Source of the DNA: Desulfobacteraceae bacterium
Lineage (GTDB): Bacteria; Desulfobacterota; Desulfobacteria; Desulfobacterales; Desulfobacteraceae
Assembly (NCBI GenBank): GCA_015493575.1
Contig: WGCX01000273.1
Location: 1-34,338 of the forward strand
Reading direction: 5' to 3'
DNA length: 34,338 bases
Numbering within the stretch: the first letter of the stretch is position 1; each line of letters begins with the position of its first letter. Under the pieces are notes generated by a model. That model was not told where the DNA came from. It saw nothing but the letters and a program-made list of their open reading frames with translations, and did not search any database. Position numbers and translations under genes: made by a program. This document shows, piece after piece, positions 15,792-24,283 of the stretch.

Positions 15792-17084
15792 ATGGGGTTT
15801 ATACCTGAAAATTTAACAAAAGAGAAAATTGAGGATATTCAGTTCAAGGGACTTAAATGGACATTAAACCATTGTTTGAACAATTCCTCGCTTTACATGG
15901 AAAAATATAGAAAAGCAGGAATAAAGGCAGATGATGTGAGAAAATTATCCGATCTTGAACATCTTCCTTTTCTTGATAAAAGCGATCTTATGGGAGATTA
16001 TCCGCTTCCGCTGAAATCCGTTAAAGACAAAGATGTGGTGAGGATTCACGGTTCTTCCGGCACAACGGGAAAAAGAAAAATAATGTGCTACACAAAAAAC
16101 GATATTGATGTGTGGGCTGACATGTTTGCAAGGTGCTATGAACTTTCCGGTATGACAAAAAATGACAGGGTACACATTGCCGTTGGCTATGGACTGTGGA
16201 CTGCAGGAGCAGGTTTTCAGCTTGGATGTGAAAGATTCGGGGCAATGGCTGTTCCCATGGGACCTGTGAATACCGACATGCACGTTGAAATGCTTGTTGA
16301 CATGCAGAGTACAGTGTTCTGTTCCACTGCATCCATGGCCCTTCTCATGGCAGAAGAGATAAATACAAGGGGGCTGAAGTCTAAAATAAATCTTAAAAAA
16401 ATTATACTTGGGGCAGAACGCAGCAGTGACACCATGAGATCTTATATTAAAGAGCTCACCGGCGTTAATGAAATATACGATATATACGGATTAACAGAAC
16501 TTTACGGTCCTGGAACGGGCCTTGACTGCACATATCACGAAGGGATTCATTTCTGGAATGATCTCTTTATATTTGAAATCATCGATCCTGACACATTAAA
16601 ACCTGTTCCGGATGGCAAAGAAGGTGAACTTGTCATTACAACTCTGAAAAAAGAGGCAAGCCCCCTTATCCGTTACCGCACACATGATATAACACGGATT
16701 ATTCCCGGAGAGTGCAGGTGCGGCCTTTCATTTCCAAGGCATGGAAGAATAATGGGCAGAAGTGATGACATGTTCATTTACAGGGCTGTTAATATCTATC
16801 CAAGCCAGGTGGATCTTGTTTTAAACACCATTGACGGGATAGGAAGTGAATACCAGATACACCTTGATCATAATAAAGATGGAAGAGATATGATGACAAT
16901 CAGGGTTGAAAGGGATTATTCATGTTCATCAGATGATGATAAAGCCCTTGCAGGACTTGTTGCAGACAAACTCAGAAGGAAACTTCTTGTGAGATCTGAG
17001 GTTGAGATATTAGCTTTTCATGAGCTTCCAAGAACACAGAAAAAGAGTAAAAGGGTATTTGATCACAGAAATGGTAATAAATAA
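15792..17084 (+). CDS. phenylacetate-CoA ligase-like adenylate-forming enzyme
   Basis: This 430-residue member of the AMP-forming ligase superfamily has the length and layout of PaaK. The P-loop is GSSGTTGKRK near residue 86, the YDIYGLTELYGPG segment near 230, and the acidic RYRTHDI motif near 292. GRSDDMFIYRAVNIYPSQV near 318 is the PaaK/aryl-CoA-ligase C-domain hinge. It would activate an aryl or arylacetic acid to its CoA thioester with ATP. AAGGAG precedes the ATG. A complete TRAP transporter begins 15 bases downstream, so the ligase probably acts on the imported acid. Substrate is not determined; phenylacetate, benzoate-type and other carboxylic acids are all possible. No paa ring-epoxidation genes are present, as expected for an anaerobe. 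Confidence 0.88.
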   Translation: MGFIPENLTKEKIEDIQFKGLKWTLNHCLNNSSLYMEKYRKAGIKADDVRKLSDLEHLPFLDKSDLMGDYPLPLKSVKDKDVVRIHGSSGTTGKRKIMCYTKNDIDVWADMFARCYELSGMTKNDRVHIAVGYGLWTAGAGFQLGCERFGAMAVPMGPVNTDMHVEMLVDMQSTVFCSTASMALLMAEEINTRGLKSKINLKKIILGAERSSDTMRSYIKELTGVNEIYDIYGLTELYGPGTGLDCTYHEGIHFWNDLFIFEIIDPDTLKPVPDGKEGELVITTLKKEASPLIRYRTHDITRIIPGECRCGLSFPRHGRIMGRSDDMFIYRAVNIYPSQVDLVLNTIDGIGSEYQIHLDHNKDGRDMMTIRVERDYSCSSDDDKALAGLVADKLRRKLLVRSEVEILAFHELPRTQKKSKRVFDHRNGNK

Positions 17085-17099
17085 AAAAGGAGATTTATT

Positions 17100-18125
17100 A
17101 TGAAAAAATTATCTGTTTTGACAATGGCTGCAGTATTTGCAGTATTGTTTGTTATGCCGTATTTTTTAGGTGTAAGCACGGGTCAGACAAAATCTGTAAC
17201 TTTAAATTATGCAAATTTTCCACCGGCACCAACTTTTCCATGTGTTCAAATGGAAAGGTGGAAAAAACAGGTTGAAAAGAAAACAAACGGCAGGATCAAA
17301 ATTAATACATTCCCCGGTGGGACTCTTCTCGGGGCAAAAGGTATGATGGATGGCGTTATTGCAGGTCAGGCAGATATCGGGTGCCTGTGCATGGCATATC
17401 AGCCCGGACGTTTTACAGTCACCAATGCTGTAAGTCTGCCACTTGGTATTCCCGATTCAGAAACGGGAAGTCTTGTTCTTTTAGACCTTTATAAAAAATA
17501 TAAACCGGTTTCTTTTAATAAGGTGAAAGTACTTACCATGTTTACATCGGCTCCGGCCAGTATCATGTGCAAGAAACCGGTGAGAACCCTTGCCGATATA
17601 AAAGGTGTTGATTTAAGAGCTTCCGGCGGGGCTGCTGCAATTTTAAGGATCTGGGGTGCAAATCAGATCGGTATGCCAATGTCTGCAACACCTGAAGCCC
17701 TTCAAAAAGGCGTTGTTCAGGGGTTATTTTCATCCCTTGAGGTGATGAAGGACTTAAAATTTGCCGAGGACTGCAAGTTTGTCACCATGACCAACACAGT
17801 TGTTTATCCCTTTGCAGTTGTGATGAATTTAAATACATGGAAATCTCTGCCTGAAAACACAAAAAAAATTATGGACAATCTTGCAGAAGACCAGGCAGAA
17901 TGGACGGGAAATTACATGGATTCCCATGTAAAGGATGCCATTGCATGGTCTAAAAAAGTTCACGGGGTTGAATTCATAAAACTTGATAAAAAAAGTACTG
18001 CCAAGTGGAATGCTGTACTGTCCCCAATTGTTGAAAAATGGATAGTAAAAGCCGATAAAAAGGGTTTTAAGGGAAAAGAAATTGTAAGTTCAATTAAAAC
18101 CATGATCGCTGAACATTCAAAATAA
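17100..18125 (+). CDS. dctP: TRAP transporter periplasmic solute-binding protein, DctP family
   Basis: This is a 341-residue extracytoplasmic binding protein. A signal peptide (Lys-rich start, hydrophobic core about 5-25) leads into NYANFPPAPTFPCVQMERWKK, the usual first strand of DctP proteins. GGTLLGAKGMMDGV near residue 67 follows. The stretch DIKGVDLRASGG near 163 carries the Arg that binds a substrate carboxylate in this family, and YPFAVVMNLNTWKSLP is near 238. AAGGAG lies upstream. It is the second gene of the ligase-dctPQM operon and would deliver an organic acid to the DctQM membrane unit. The ligand is unknown, but the adjacent CoA ligase suggests an aromatic or aryl-alkyl acid. Confidence 0.92.
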   Translation: MKKLSVLTMAAVFAVLFVMPYFLGVSTGQTKSVTLNYANFPPAPTFPCVQMERWKKQVEKKTNGRIKINTFPGGTLLGAKGMMDGVIAGQADIGCLCMAYQPGRFTVTNAVSLPLGIPDSETGSLVLLDLYKKYKPVSFNKVKVLTMFTSAPASIMCKKPVRTLADIKGVDLRASGGAAAILRIWGANQIGMPMSATPEALQKGVVQGLFSSLEVMKDLKFAEDCKFVTMTNTVVYPFAVVMNLNTWKSLPENTKKIMDNLAEDQAEWTGNYMDSHVKDAIAWSKKVHGVEFIKLDKKSTAKWNAVLSPIVEKWIVKADKKGFKGKEIVSSIKTMIAEHSK

Positions 18126-18137
18126 CGGCAAGTAACA

Positions 18138-18602
18138 ATGGATAAATTCTTAAAAAAATTAAACAGCCTTCAGGTGCTTGCCGGGGGCTGTTTACTTGTG
18201 CTTATGATGTCTCTTACCTGTGCCAATATCCTGTTAAGGCAGTTTGGGTTTCCGGTGAGGGGCACTTTTGAGATAATGGGTTTCCTGGGAGCTGTGATTT
18301 TTGCCCTTTCCCTTGGATATTCCCATGAAAAAAAAGAACATCTCTATGTCAGTATTTTTTTTGACAGATTTCCTGATATAATAAAAAAGACTGCACAGAT
18401 AATTAATTCTTTTGTCTGTATCGGTTTTTTTTCCCTGCTTTCATGGCAGCTTTTTAAAAAGGCTGTTGTGTTAAAAAATGTTCACGAGGTGTCTGAAACC
18501 TTAAGAATCTCTTATTATCCTTTTATACTGGTGTTCTCTTTTGGGGTTGCTGTGCTTGTGCTGCTTTTTATATATGAACTTTTCATCAAATTCAGGAGAT
18601 AA
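18138..18602 (+). CDS. dctQ: TRAP transporter small permease, DctQ
   Basis: This 154-residue inner-membrane protein has four predicted transmembrane segments, near residues 13-32, 45-63, 85-105 and 125-147. The NILLRQFGFPVRGTFEIMGFLG stretch in the first half is characteristic of DctQ. It pairs with DctM to form the sodium- or proton-driven TRAP permease. It starts 12 bases after dctP, and its stop lies three bases before the dctM start codon. Confidence 0.9.
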   Translation: MDKFLKKLNSLQVLAGGCLLVLMMSLTCANILLRQFGFPVRGTFEIMGFLGAVIFALSLGYSHEKKEHLYVSIFFDRFPDIIKKTAQIINSFVCIGFFSLLSWQLFKKAVVLKNVHEVSETLRISYYPFILVFSFGVAVLVLLFIYELFIKFRR

Positions 18603-18605
18603 AAC

Positions 18606-19910
18606 TTGAATCTTGCATTTATTGGGATTATCGGGATTTTATCCCTGTTATTCATACTTTTCTTTTTAGGCATGCCCGTGGGTTTTGCCATGGCAATTGT
18701 CGGCTTTGCAGGGTTCTCCTATGTTATAAGTCTCAATGCAGGTATAAACATGGCGGGCTCTGTTTTCTGGTCTGTCTGCTCGAAATACGGTCTCACCGTC
18801 ATACCTCTTTTTATTTTCATGGGGCAGATCGGATTTTATTCCGGTGTTAACGAAAGGTTGTATAAATCAGCCTACACATGGGTGGGGCATATCAGGGGAG
18901 GACTTGCAATGGCAACGGTTATGGCGTGCAGTGCCTTTGCTGCAATATGCGGGTCAAATACGGCAACTGCCGCCACAATGAGTACCGTTGCCCTGCCTGA
19001 GATGAAAAAATACGGTTATTCCTCGATATTAAGTACCGGTGCCATTGCATGCGGTTCAACACTTGGGGTTGTTATCCCGCCAAGTATTGTCCTTATTATC
19101 ATTGGCCTTGCCACTGAGCAGTCCATCGCAAAATTGTTTTACGGAGGTGTTGGCGCAGGTGTTTTACTGACATTTCTCCTTGCTTTTACCGTTTATATCC
19201 TCTGCCTTATTTATCCTGACTGGGGTCCTGTGGGGGAGAAAACTTCCTTTAAGGATAAAATACGATCCCTTTCCGGAAGCGTTGAAATGCTTATTCTGTT
19301 TTTTCTCATAATGGCAGGTCTGTACTTTGGTTATTTCACTCCTGCAGAAGCCGGTGCTGCAGGTTCGTTTTTTGCCATTGTAATAAGTCTTGTCAGAAAA
19401 ACGCTATCATGGGCAGATTTTAAAAAAGCAGTCAAAGACACATTAAGAATATCATGCATGGTGATCATGCTCATTGCAGGTGCCATGATATTCGGAAGAT
19501 TCCTTGCCGTGACAAGGATACCATTTGATCTTGCTTCATGGGTGGCAGGTCTTCATGTTTCCGATTCAGTAATTATTGTCTGCATAACACTGATTTATAT
19601 TGCAGGGGGGGCTATCATGGATGCGCTGGCCCTTTTACTTGTCACAATACCGATTTTTTTCCCCCTTGCCATGAACATGGGCTATGACCCTGTCTGGTTT
19701 GCAGTTACAATTACAGTTGTTACAACTCTTGGTGCAGTGACTCCTCCTGTGGGAGCAACCACATATGTAGTGGCAGGTGTGGCAGATAATGTACCTTTAA
19801 AAAATGTCTTTAAAGGGGTTACGCTTTTCCTTCCTGCGTATATCATTACCATAGGACTGTTAATTGTTTTTCCTGCAATTATCACCTGGCTGCCGGGATT
19901 TATGAAATAA
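18606..19910 (+). CDS. dctM: TRAP transporter large permease, DctM
   Basis: DctM is the 434-residue, roughly twelve-helix transporting subunit. Family features are FFLGMPVGFAMAIVGF near residue 19, PLFIFMGQIGFYSG near 66, and CGSNTATAATMSTVALPEM near 116. GSTLGVVIPPSI near 144 and the C-terminal TTLGAVTPPVGATTYVV near 373 complete the pattern. The start is a TTG at 18606 with AGGAG seven bases before it. It closes the ligase-dctPQM operon and converges with the Nudix gene. Nothing is missing, so the transporter looks functional. Confidence 0.93.
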   Translation: MNLAFIGIIGILSLLFILFFLGMPVGFAMAIVGFAGFSYVISLNAGINMAGSVFWSVCSKYGLTVIPLFIFMGQIGFYSGVNERLYKSAYTWVGHIRGGLAMATVMACSAFAAICGSNTATAATMSTVALPEMKKYGYSSILSTGAIACGSTLGVVIPPSIVLIIIGLATEQSIAKLFYGGVGAGVLLTFLLAFTVYILCLIYPDWGPVGEKTSFKDKIRSLSGSVEMLILFFLIMAGLYFGYFTPAEAGAAGSFFAIVISLVRKTLSWADFKKAVKDTLRISCMVIMLIAGAMIFGRFLAVTRIPFDLASWVAGLHVSDSVIIVCITLIYIAGGAIMDALALLLVTIPIFFPLAMNMGYDPVWFAVTITVVTTLGAVTPPVGATTYVVAGVADNVPLKNVFKGVTLFLPAYIITIGLLIVFPAIITWLPGFMK

Positions 19911-19995
19911 TTTCAAATGTTCAGCAGGTTTAAGATCCGTCTTATGCCCATACCATTTTCCCTGCCTGTAACCATTTTCTGTGGAGGAATTAACT

Positions 19996-20598
19996 TTATC
20001 CAATAAGCTCAAGGGCAAGATGAGACCAGAGTTCCATATTCATTAAGTCAAGATCTGAAGTTTTTTTCCATTGAAAATCCTTAAGTTCGTCACCGGGTAT
20101 AAATTGATCCGGCGTTTCCGTGATGAGTCTGAAAACCACTCCCATGTGAACACTTCCAACCTCGGTGTTCTCTTCGTTGATGATTCCAGCGAAAAAGGGC
20201 AGCTGATTTTTGGGTCTTAGTATCAGTTCTTCATCAAGTTCCCTTGCCATTCCTGCATAAAGAATTTTTTGGAAAGAAGCAGAACCGTCAAGATTGTCTT
20301 CAGGGTTAATATGCCCTCCAATACCGCATGACCAGAGATTATGGAGCCTTTTTTCCGTGCCATGCCTGTTGTAAATGGCAGTTTTTTTCCCTTTTTTTGT
20401 CTGCAGGACAATATATGGAATTATCTGTTTGAATGAAGGGTCTGTTTCTGCAGCATGACGGTTGACCCATTGGAATCCGGTTTTTTTGCATATATTATAA
20501 AAAATATTTTCTTCTAATTTTACAATATTTTTTCCCCCTACCCATTTTTCAGGGAGCAGTTTTCTCTGGATGCAGAGTATTTTTTCTTTTTTTTTCAT
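19996..20598 (-). CDS. Nudix hydrolase domain protein
   Basis: The 200-residue protein carries a Nudix box spread over residues 95-130: GIGGHINPED, then AGMARELDEELIL with the core RExxEE. That motif binds Mg and hydrolyses a nucleoside diphosphate linked to some group X. Upstream it has PYIVLQTKKGKKTAIYNRHG, and downstream the HMGVVFRL strand and the GDELKDFQWKK segment seen in phosphohydrolases related to isopentenyl-diphosphate isomerase-like Nudix proteins. The substrate cannot be inferred. Many A/T runs at its 5' end encode a Lys-rich start. It stands alone on the minus strand, with repeat copy E directly upstream. Confidence 0.85.
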   Translation of the reverse strand: MKKKEKILCIQRKLLPEKWVGGKNIVKLEENIFYNICKKTGFQWVNRHAAETDPSFKQIIPYIVLQTKKGKKTAIYNRHGTEKRLHNLWSCGIGGHINPEDNLDGSASFQKILYAGMARELDEELILRPKNQLPFFAGIINEENTEVGSVHMGVVFRLITETPDQFIPGDELKDFQWKKTSDLDLMNMELWSHLALELIG

Positions 20599-20622
20599 TT
20601 GTTTGAATCATCCTTTTTATAG

Positions 20623-20750
20623 ATAACGGCCATGAGGCACAAGCTGAACTGTGCTGCAGGAGATAAGATACTTCAGTGCCCGCCATATTTTTTCCATTTA
20701 CTATAGCAAAATAAGTTTATGATCAATATCTTTAAAATTTTCGATCCTAA
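20623..20750 (+). repeat. GCCATGAGGC intergenic repeat, copy E
   Basis: It begins ATAACGGCCATGAGGC and AAGCTGAACTGTGCTGCAGG (compare copy D) and ends with the module in inverted orientation, TTAAAATTTTCGATCCTAA (20732-20750). The middle diverges from the other copies. It separates the divergent Nudix and 20.9 kb genes. Confidence 0.6.
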
Positions 20751-20762
20751 GTTGATATATTG

Positions 20763-20790
20763 TTGACATAAAAGATAATTGAACTATTAT
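20763..20790 (+). promoter_or_regulatory. sigma-70 promoter of the acidic protein/argS genes
   Basis: TTGACA (20763-20768), a 16-base spacer, then TATTAT (20785-20790). It starts 13 bases after the end of repeat copy E and gives a leader of about 150 bases that includes the second-family hairpin. Confidence 0.55.
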
Positions 20791-20844
20791 TAAGGATTTA
20801 TGATCTATAAATAATATAATTTAAATATATTTATGTATTTCCAA

Positions 20845-20920
20845 AGCGGTCCATGCCCGCAACCCATTTACCTCTCACGAATTTCCTGTTTTTGTACAGG
20901 AATAGAGGAAAAAGGCACTA
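20845..20920 (+). repeat. hairpin-forming repeat (second family), leader of the 20.9 kb gene
   Basis: TTCCTGT (20883-20889) pairs with ACAGGAA (20896-20902) around six bases. CCTCT (20871-20875) can pair with AGAGG (20904-20908). The blocks AATTTCCTG, GTACAG, GAGGA and GGCACTAA match the minus strand of 7053-7110. Left boundary is approximate. Confidence 0.5.
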
Positions 20921-20944
20921 ATGAAATACGCAAGGAGAAGAAAT

Positions 20945-21415
20945 ATGAAACAGAAATTTAGATTTGAGATTGATCATGACAATGATATTCTAACCCTTTT
21001 TGAATCAGCAGAGGCTGATGCAGGTACATTTTTTCCTGTTCATAATGAAAAATACGGTTTAAAGGAAATAAAGGACATTGTTTATGGGGAGGGCAGAGAT
21101 GCATTTATCGAAAAATTGAGGAAAAAAAATCTTTTCCCCCCCTTTGACCTTGCTTCCAAGCTTTTTGATACTGTTAAAGAATTTTTTGAGAGTGGAACGG
21201 AAAATAAGCTTGTTGTCGATTATGATGATGCTGAATCATTTCCGGTACTGGAAGCAGAAATAGAAGATGAGATAGAGGAGATTGATGAAATCGTTGAGGT
21301 TGATAAACTTCTCGATGAAGACGGAAGTGTAAGTGAGGATGATATCAAGGAAATAGATTCCGATGATGATACACCAAAATTCAAACTGGAAGATAACTCT
21401 GAATTTGAGAAGTAA
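20945..21415 (+). CDS. hypothetical protein with acidic C-terminal tail
   Basis: I do not recognise this 156-residue soluble protein. Residues 1-90 look folded: alternating strands and helices with KFRFEIDHDNDILTLFE, then KEIKDIVYGEGRDAFIEKLR and a PPFDLASKLFDTVKEFF helix. From about residue 95 it is extremely acidic, with many Asp and Glu, and probably disordered. The ATG at 20945 is preferred to one 24 bases earlier because AAGGAG lies eight bases before it. argS starts ten bases after its stop, so the two share a transcript. No signal peptide or membrane segment is seen. Function unknown. Confidence 0.7.
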   Translation: MKQKFRFEIDHDNDILTLFESAEADAGTFFPVHNEKYGLKEIKDIVYGEGRDAFIEKLRKKNLFPPFDLASKLFDTVKEFFESGTENKLVVDYDDAESFPVLEAEIEDEIEEIDEIVEVDKLLDEDGSVSEDDIKEIDSDDDTPKFKLEDNSEFEK

Positions 21416-21424
21416 AAATATATA

Positions 21425-23095
21425 ATGAAAAATACAATAAAAAAAATTATCCTTAAAGGTGCTGAAAAAGCATTTAAAAAAGGCCTGCTTAAATCTGATA
21501 ATTTTCCTGAAATGGAAATAGAAGAGCCCAAACATGATGCTCATGGTGATTTTTCTACTAATTTTGCCATGGTTTCTGCATCTGTTCAGAAAATGGCACC
21601 AGGGAAAATAGCCGAGGCCATTGTAGCTTCCATGGATGATTTTCAGGGTATTATAGACAAAACTGAGATTGCGGGCCCTGGATTCATTAATTTTTTCTTA
21701 ACCGATGACGCGTGGTACCCTGTATTAGAGGATATATTTAAAAAAGATTTCCAATACGGGAGTTCTGATTCAGGTAAGGGCAGGAAAGTTCAGGTTGAAT
21801 TTGTCAGTGCCAATCCAACAGGGCCATTGCACATCGGCCATGGCCGTGGTGCCGCAATTGGAGATTCCGTGGGGAATATACTTTCATTTGCAGGTTATGA
21901 AGTAGAAAAGGAGTATTATATAAATGATTCGGGAAGGCAGATCAGGACCCTTGGCCTTTCCGTATGGCTTCGATTAAATGAAATTACCGGTAAAAAAGTT
22001 GATTTCCCCGATGACTGTTACCAGGGAGATTATATAAGGGAAATTGCAGCTGAATTGAACGAACTCAAAGGAGATGATCCTGCACTGCAGAATAAAGATG
22101 ACGGTGTTTTGATATGTGCGAGATATGCAGCTGACAAAATTCTTAATAATATAAAACAGGATTTGTCCTGTTTTGGCGTGAAATTTGATAAATGGTTCAG
22201 TGAACAGAGCCTGTACGATTCAAAAAAAGTCTGGAACACCATTGAAGATTTTAAGAACAGGGACCTTATATATGAAAAAGACGGGGCACTTTGGTTCAGA
22301 ACAGAAAAATTCGGAGATGAAAAAGACAGAGTAGTGGTGAGAAATAATGGGCTTACGACATATTTTGCCTCTGATATTGCCTATCACATGGAAAAATTTG
22401 AACGTGGATTTGACAGGGTCATTGATGTCTGGGGAGCTGATCATCACGGTTATGTAAAAAGAATTAATGCATCCATAGATGCTGCAGGCGGGAAAAGTGA
22501 GAATTTTGATGTTATACTGGTTCAGCTTGTCAATCTGCTGAGAGGTGGTGAGCCCGTTGCCATGTCAACAAGATCAGGGCAGTTTGTCACATTAAAAGAT
22601 ATTGTTGATGAAGTTGGGAAAGATGCGGCAAGGTTTATTTTTCTAAGCAGGAGCTCTGACAGCGGCCTTGATTTTGACCTTGAACTGGCAAAACAGCAGA
22701 CCAGTGAGAATCCTGTCTATTATGTGCAGTATGTACATGCAAGGATAACCGGAATCCTTATAAAGGCTGATCGTGAAGGAATTATAAATGATGCTGCTTT
22801 AAACTGGACTTGTTATGCCTCAAAACTTAAAGAACCCGAAGAGATAAAACTTATCAGGATACTTGCCTCATTTCCTGAAGTTGTGGAAAAAAGTGCACGT
22901 GATCTTCATCCACACATTATTTTTACTTTTCTCATGAATCTTGCTTCTTCGTTTCATGGATATTACAACCGGCACAAAGTGATTACAGAGGACAGAGAGC
23001 TTACCATGGCAAGGCTCTGCCTGATTTCTGCCGTTAAAATCGTTATAAGAAACGCTCTTTGTCTGCTTGGTGTTTCAGCTCCTGAAAGAATGTAG
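21425..23095 (+). CDS. argS: arginyl-tRNA synthetase
   Basis: ArgS is the class I synthetase that charges tRNA-Arg. The 556 residues begin with the ArgS-specific N-terminal domain (about 1-110). The HIGH motif appears as [15 protein letters not shown] near residue 135, YYINDSGRQ near 172 and [11 protein letters not shown] near 336. MSTRSGQ near 380 replaces KMSKS, as is usual in ArgS. The DALR anticodon-binding C-terminal domain follows. The end (APERM) is the typical last motif. It lies ten bases after the acidic protein and 12 before the SPOR gene. It looks complete and functional. Confidence 0.96.
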   Translation: MKNTIKKIILKGAEKAFKKGLLKSDNFPEMEIEEPKHDAHGDFSTNFAMVSASVQKMAPGKIAEAIVASMDDFQGIIDKTEIAGPGFINFFLTDDAWYPVLEDIFKKDFQYGSSDSGKGRKVQVEFVSANPTGPLHIGHGRGAAIGDSVGNILSFAGYEVEKEYYINDSGRQIRTLGLSVWLRLNEITGKKVDFPDDCYQGDYIREIAAELNELKGDDPALQNKDDGVLICARYAADKILNNIKQDLSCFGVKFDKWFSEQSLYDSKKVWNTIEDFKNRDLIYEKDGALWFRTEKFGDEKDRVVVRNNGLTTYFASDIAYHMEKFERGFDRVIDVWGADHHGYVKRINASIDAAGGKSENFDVILVQLVNLLRGGEPVAMSTRSGQFVTLKDIVDEVGKDAARFIFLSRSSDSGLDFDLELAKQQTSENPVYYVQYVHARITGILIKADREGIINDAALNWTCYASKLKEPEEIKLIRILASFPEVVEKSARDLHPHIIFTFLMNLASSFHGYYNRHKVITEDRELTMARLCLISAVKIVIRNALCLLGVSAPERM

Positions 23096-23107
23096 GATAC
23101 GATTATT

Positions 23108-23899
23108 TTGGCCGGTAAAAAAATAACTGCCCGTAATTTGCTGAAGTATTCTGGTATTTTTCTACTCTGCGGCTGGATGTTTTTTCTCGGGGTGCTTGTG
23201 GGCAGGGGCACAGCTCCTGTGTCCTTTGATACGAAAAAATTTCAGGAAAAACTTGCAGAAATTGCAGGTGTCAAGGTAAATGAAAAAAAAATAGAGAAAA
23301 AATCCGGGCTTGATTTTTATGAAATGCTTAAAAAACCTGTATCAACCATGGATGCAAAATTTCCTGAATCACTTGGAAAAGACGGTGCTAAGAATGATGG
23401 AGCTAAAGGAAACAGCAGAGGAAAAATTTCAGAAAAGAGCATACAAATAAAAAAAAGCAGAAAAACCATGAGTATGGCGCTGCTGCATGGGGGAAAAAAA
23501 AGGCATGAATCTGATTTAAAACCTGTAAATGGAAAAATAACGGCATTGTCTCTTAAAAATAATTTTCATATTCCAAAAAAGATCAAAAAATCAGAACAGA
23601 TCAATTCAAGTTATAAAAACATAAAACACGGTGAAGATTTTAATGCTGATGCTTCTGATGAAACTGTTGTATATACAATTCAGATTGCTGCATACAGAAA
23701 TTTAAATGATGCTTTGAAATTGATGGAAAACCTGAAGAAAAAGGGATATACAGCGTACAGAACCATGGGAAAAAAAGGAGATAAGCTCTGGCACCGTGTG
23801 AGAATAGGTTCTTTTGTGAACAGGAAAAAAGCGATGCAGTTTGAGAAGCAGCTGGAATCAAAACAATTGAAAGGTATTATCGTAATAAAGGGTAAATAA
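23108..23899 (+). CDS. membrane-anchored SPOR-domain protein
   Basis: The 263-residue protein has one transmembrane helix near residues 12-31 (LKYSGIFLLCGWMFFLGVLVG), a long Lys-rich disordered linker (about 32-180), and a C-terminal SPOR domain (about 183-262). The domain carries YTIQIAAYRNLNDALKLM and WHRVRIGSFVNRKKA. SPOR domains bind denuded septal peptidoglycan, so it is likely a cell-division or envelope protein with a periplasmic C-terminus. The start is a TTG at 23108, with AGGAT some ten bases earlier. It follows argS directly, a common arrangement in Desulfobacterota. It is not FtsN by any specific motif, though a similar role is possible. Confidence 0.83.
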   Translation: MAGKKITARNLLKYSGIFLLCGWMFFLGVLVGRGTAPVSFDTKKFQEKLAEIAGVKVNEKKIEKKSGLDFYEMLKKPVSTMDAKFPESLGKDGAKNDGAKGNSRGKISEKSIQIKKSRKTMSMALLHGGKKRHESDLKPVNGKITALSLKNNFHIPKKIKKSEQINSSYKNIKHGEDFNADASDETVVYTIQIAAYRNLNDALKLMENLKKKGYTAYRTMGKKGDKLWHRVRIGSFVNRKKAMQFEKQLESKQLKGIIVIKGK

Positions 23900-23950
23900 C
23901 TTTCCGGATGAATGGATAGAATAGTTCTTCTGTCAGGCTCAATGACACAA

Positions 23951-23980
23951 AAGATAAAAAAGGATAAAAAAGGATAAAAA
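23951..23980 (+). repeat. three 10-bp tandem repeats at the gatC ribosome site
   Basis: AAGATAAAAA followed by two exact copies of AGGATAAAAA ends one base before the gatC ATG at 23982. Each of the last two units holds an AGGAT that could act as a ribosome-binding site, so unit number could tune translation by slippage. Confidence 0.6.
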
Positions 23981-23981
23981 A

Positions 23982-24269
23982 ATGAAAATTACAAAAGATG
24001 ATGTTGAGTACATAGCCCATCTTTCCCGCCTTGAAGTGGATGATGCATTAACGGAAAAATTTGCTGATCAGATAAGCAGAACCCTGAAATATATTGATAA
24101 ATTAAAGGATGTAGATGTCTCAGGGGTTCTTCCCGCATCCAATATTGTTTTTACAACTAATGTACTGAGGGAAGATGTGGAAAAAGAATCTCCGGGTCCT
24201 GAAGTTACACTTTCCAATGCACCTGAAAGGGATGATGATTTTTATACGGTTCCAAGAGTTGTGGGATAG
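23982..24269 (+). CDS. gatC: Asp-tRNA(Asn)/Glu-tRNA(Gln) amidotransferase subunit C
   Basis: GatC is the small stabilising subunit of the GatCAB amidotransferase, which converts mischarged Glu-tRNA(Gln) or Asp-tRNA(Asn) to the correct form. The 95 residues have the family pattern ITKDDVEYIAHLSRLEVDD, then DQISRTLKYIDKLKDVDVSGV, and the C-terminal DDFYTVPRVVG. Tandem AGGAT sites precede the ATG. gatA follows 14 bases later. gatB is not in the window. Confidence 0.94.
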   Translation: MKITKDDVEYIAHLSRLEVDDALTEKFADQISRTLKYIDKLKDVDVSGVLPASNIVFTTNVLREDVEKESPGPEVTLSNAPERDDDFYTVPRVVG

Positions 24270-24283
24270 AGGAGTGATATAAT

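Larger units (their letters stand above)
20599..20944. other. 345 bp divergent gap between the Nudix gene and the acidic protein
   Basis: No gene is seen. It holds repeat copy E (20623-20750), a good promoter (20763-20790), and a second-family hairpin repeat (about 20845-20920) that forms the leader of the next gene. Confidence 0.55.

Noticed and set aside
19926-19945. TAAGA-TCCG-TCTTA hairpin between dctM and the Nudix gene as a terminator
   Set aside because: Only a five-base AT-rich stem with no T-run on either strand.
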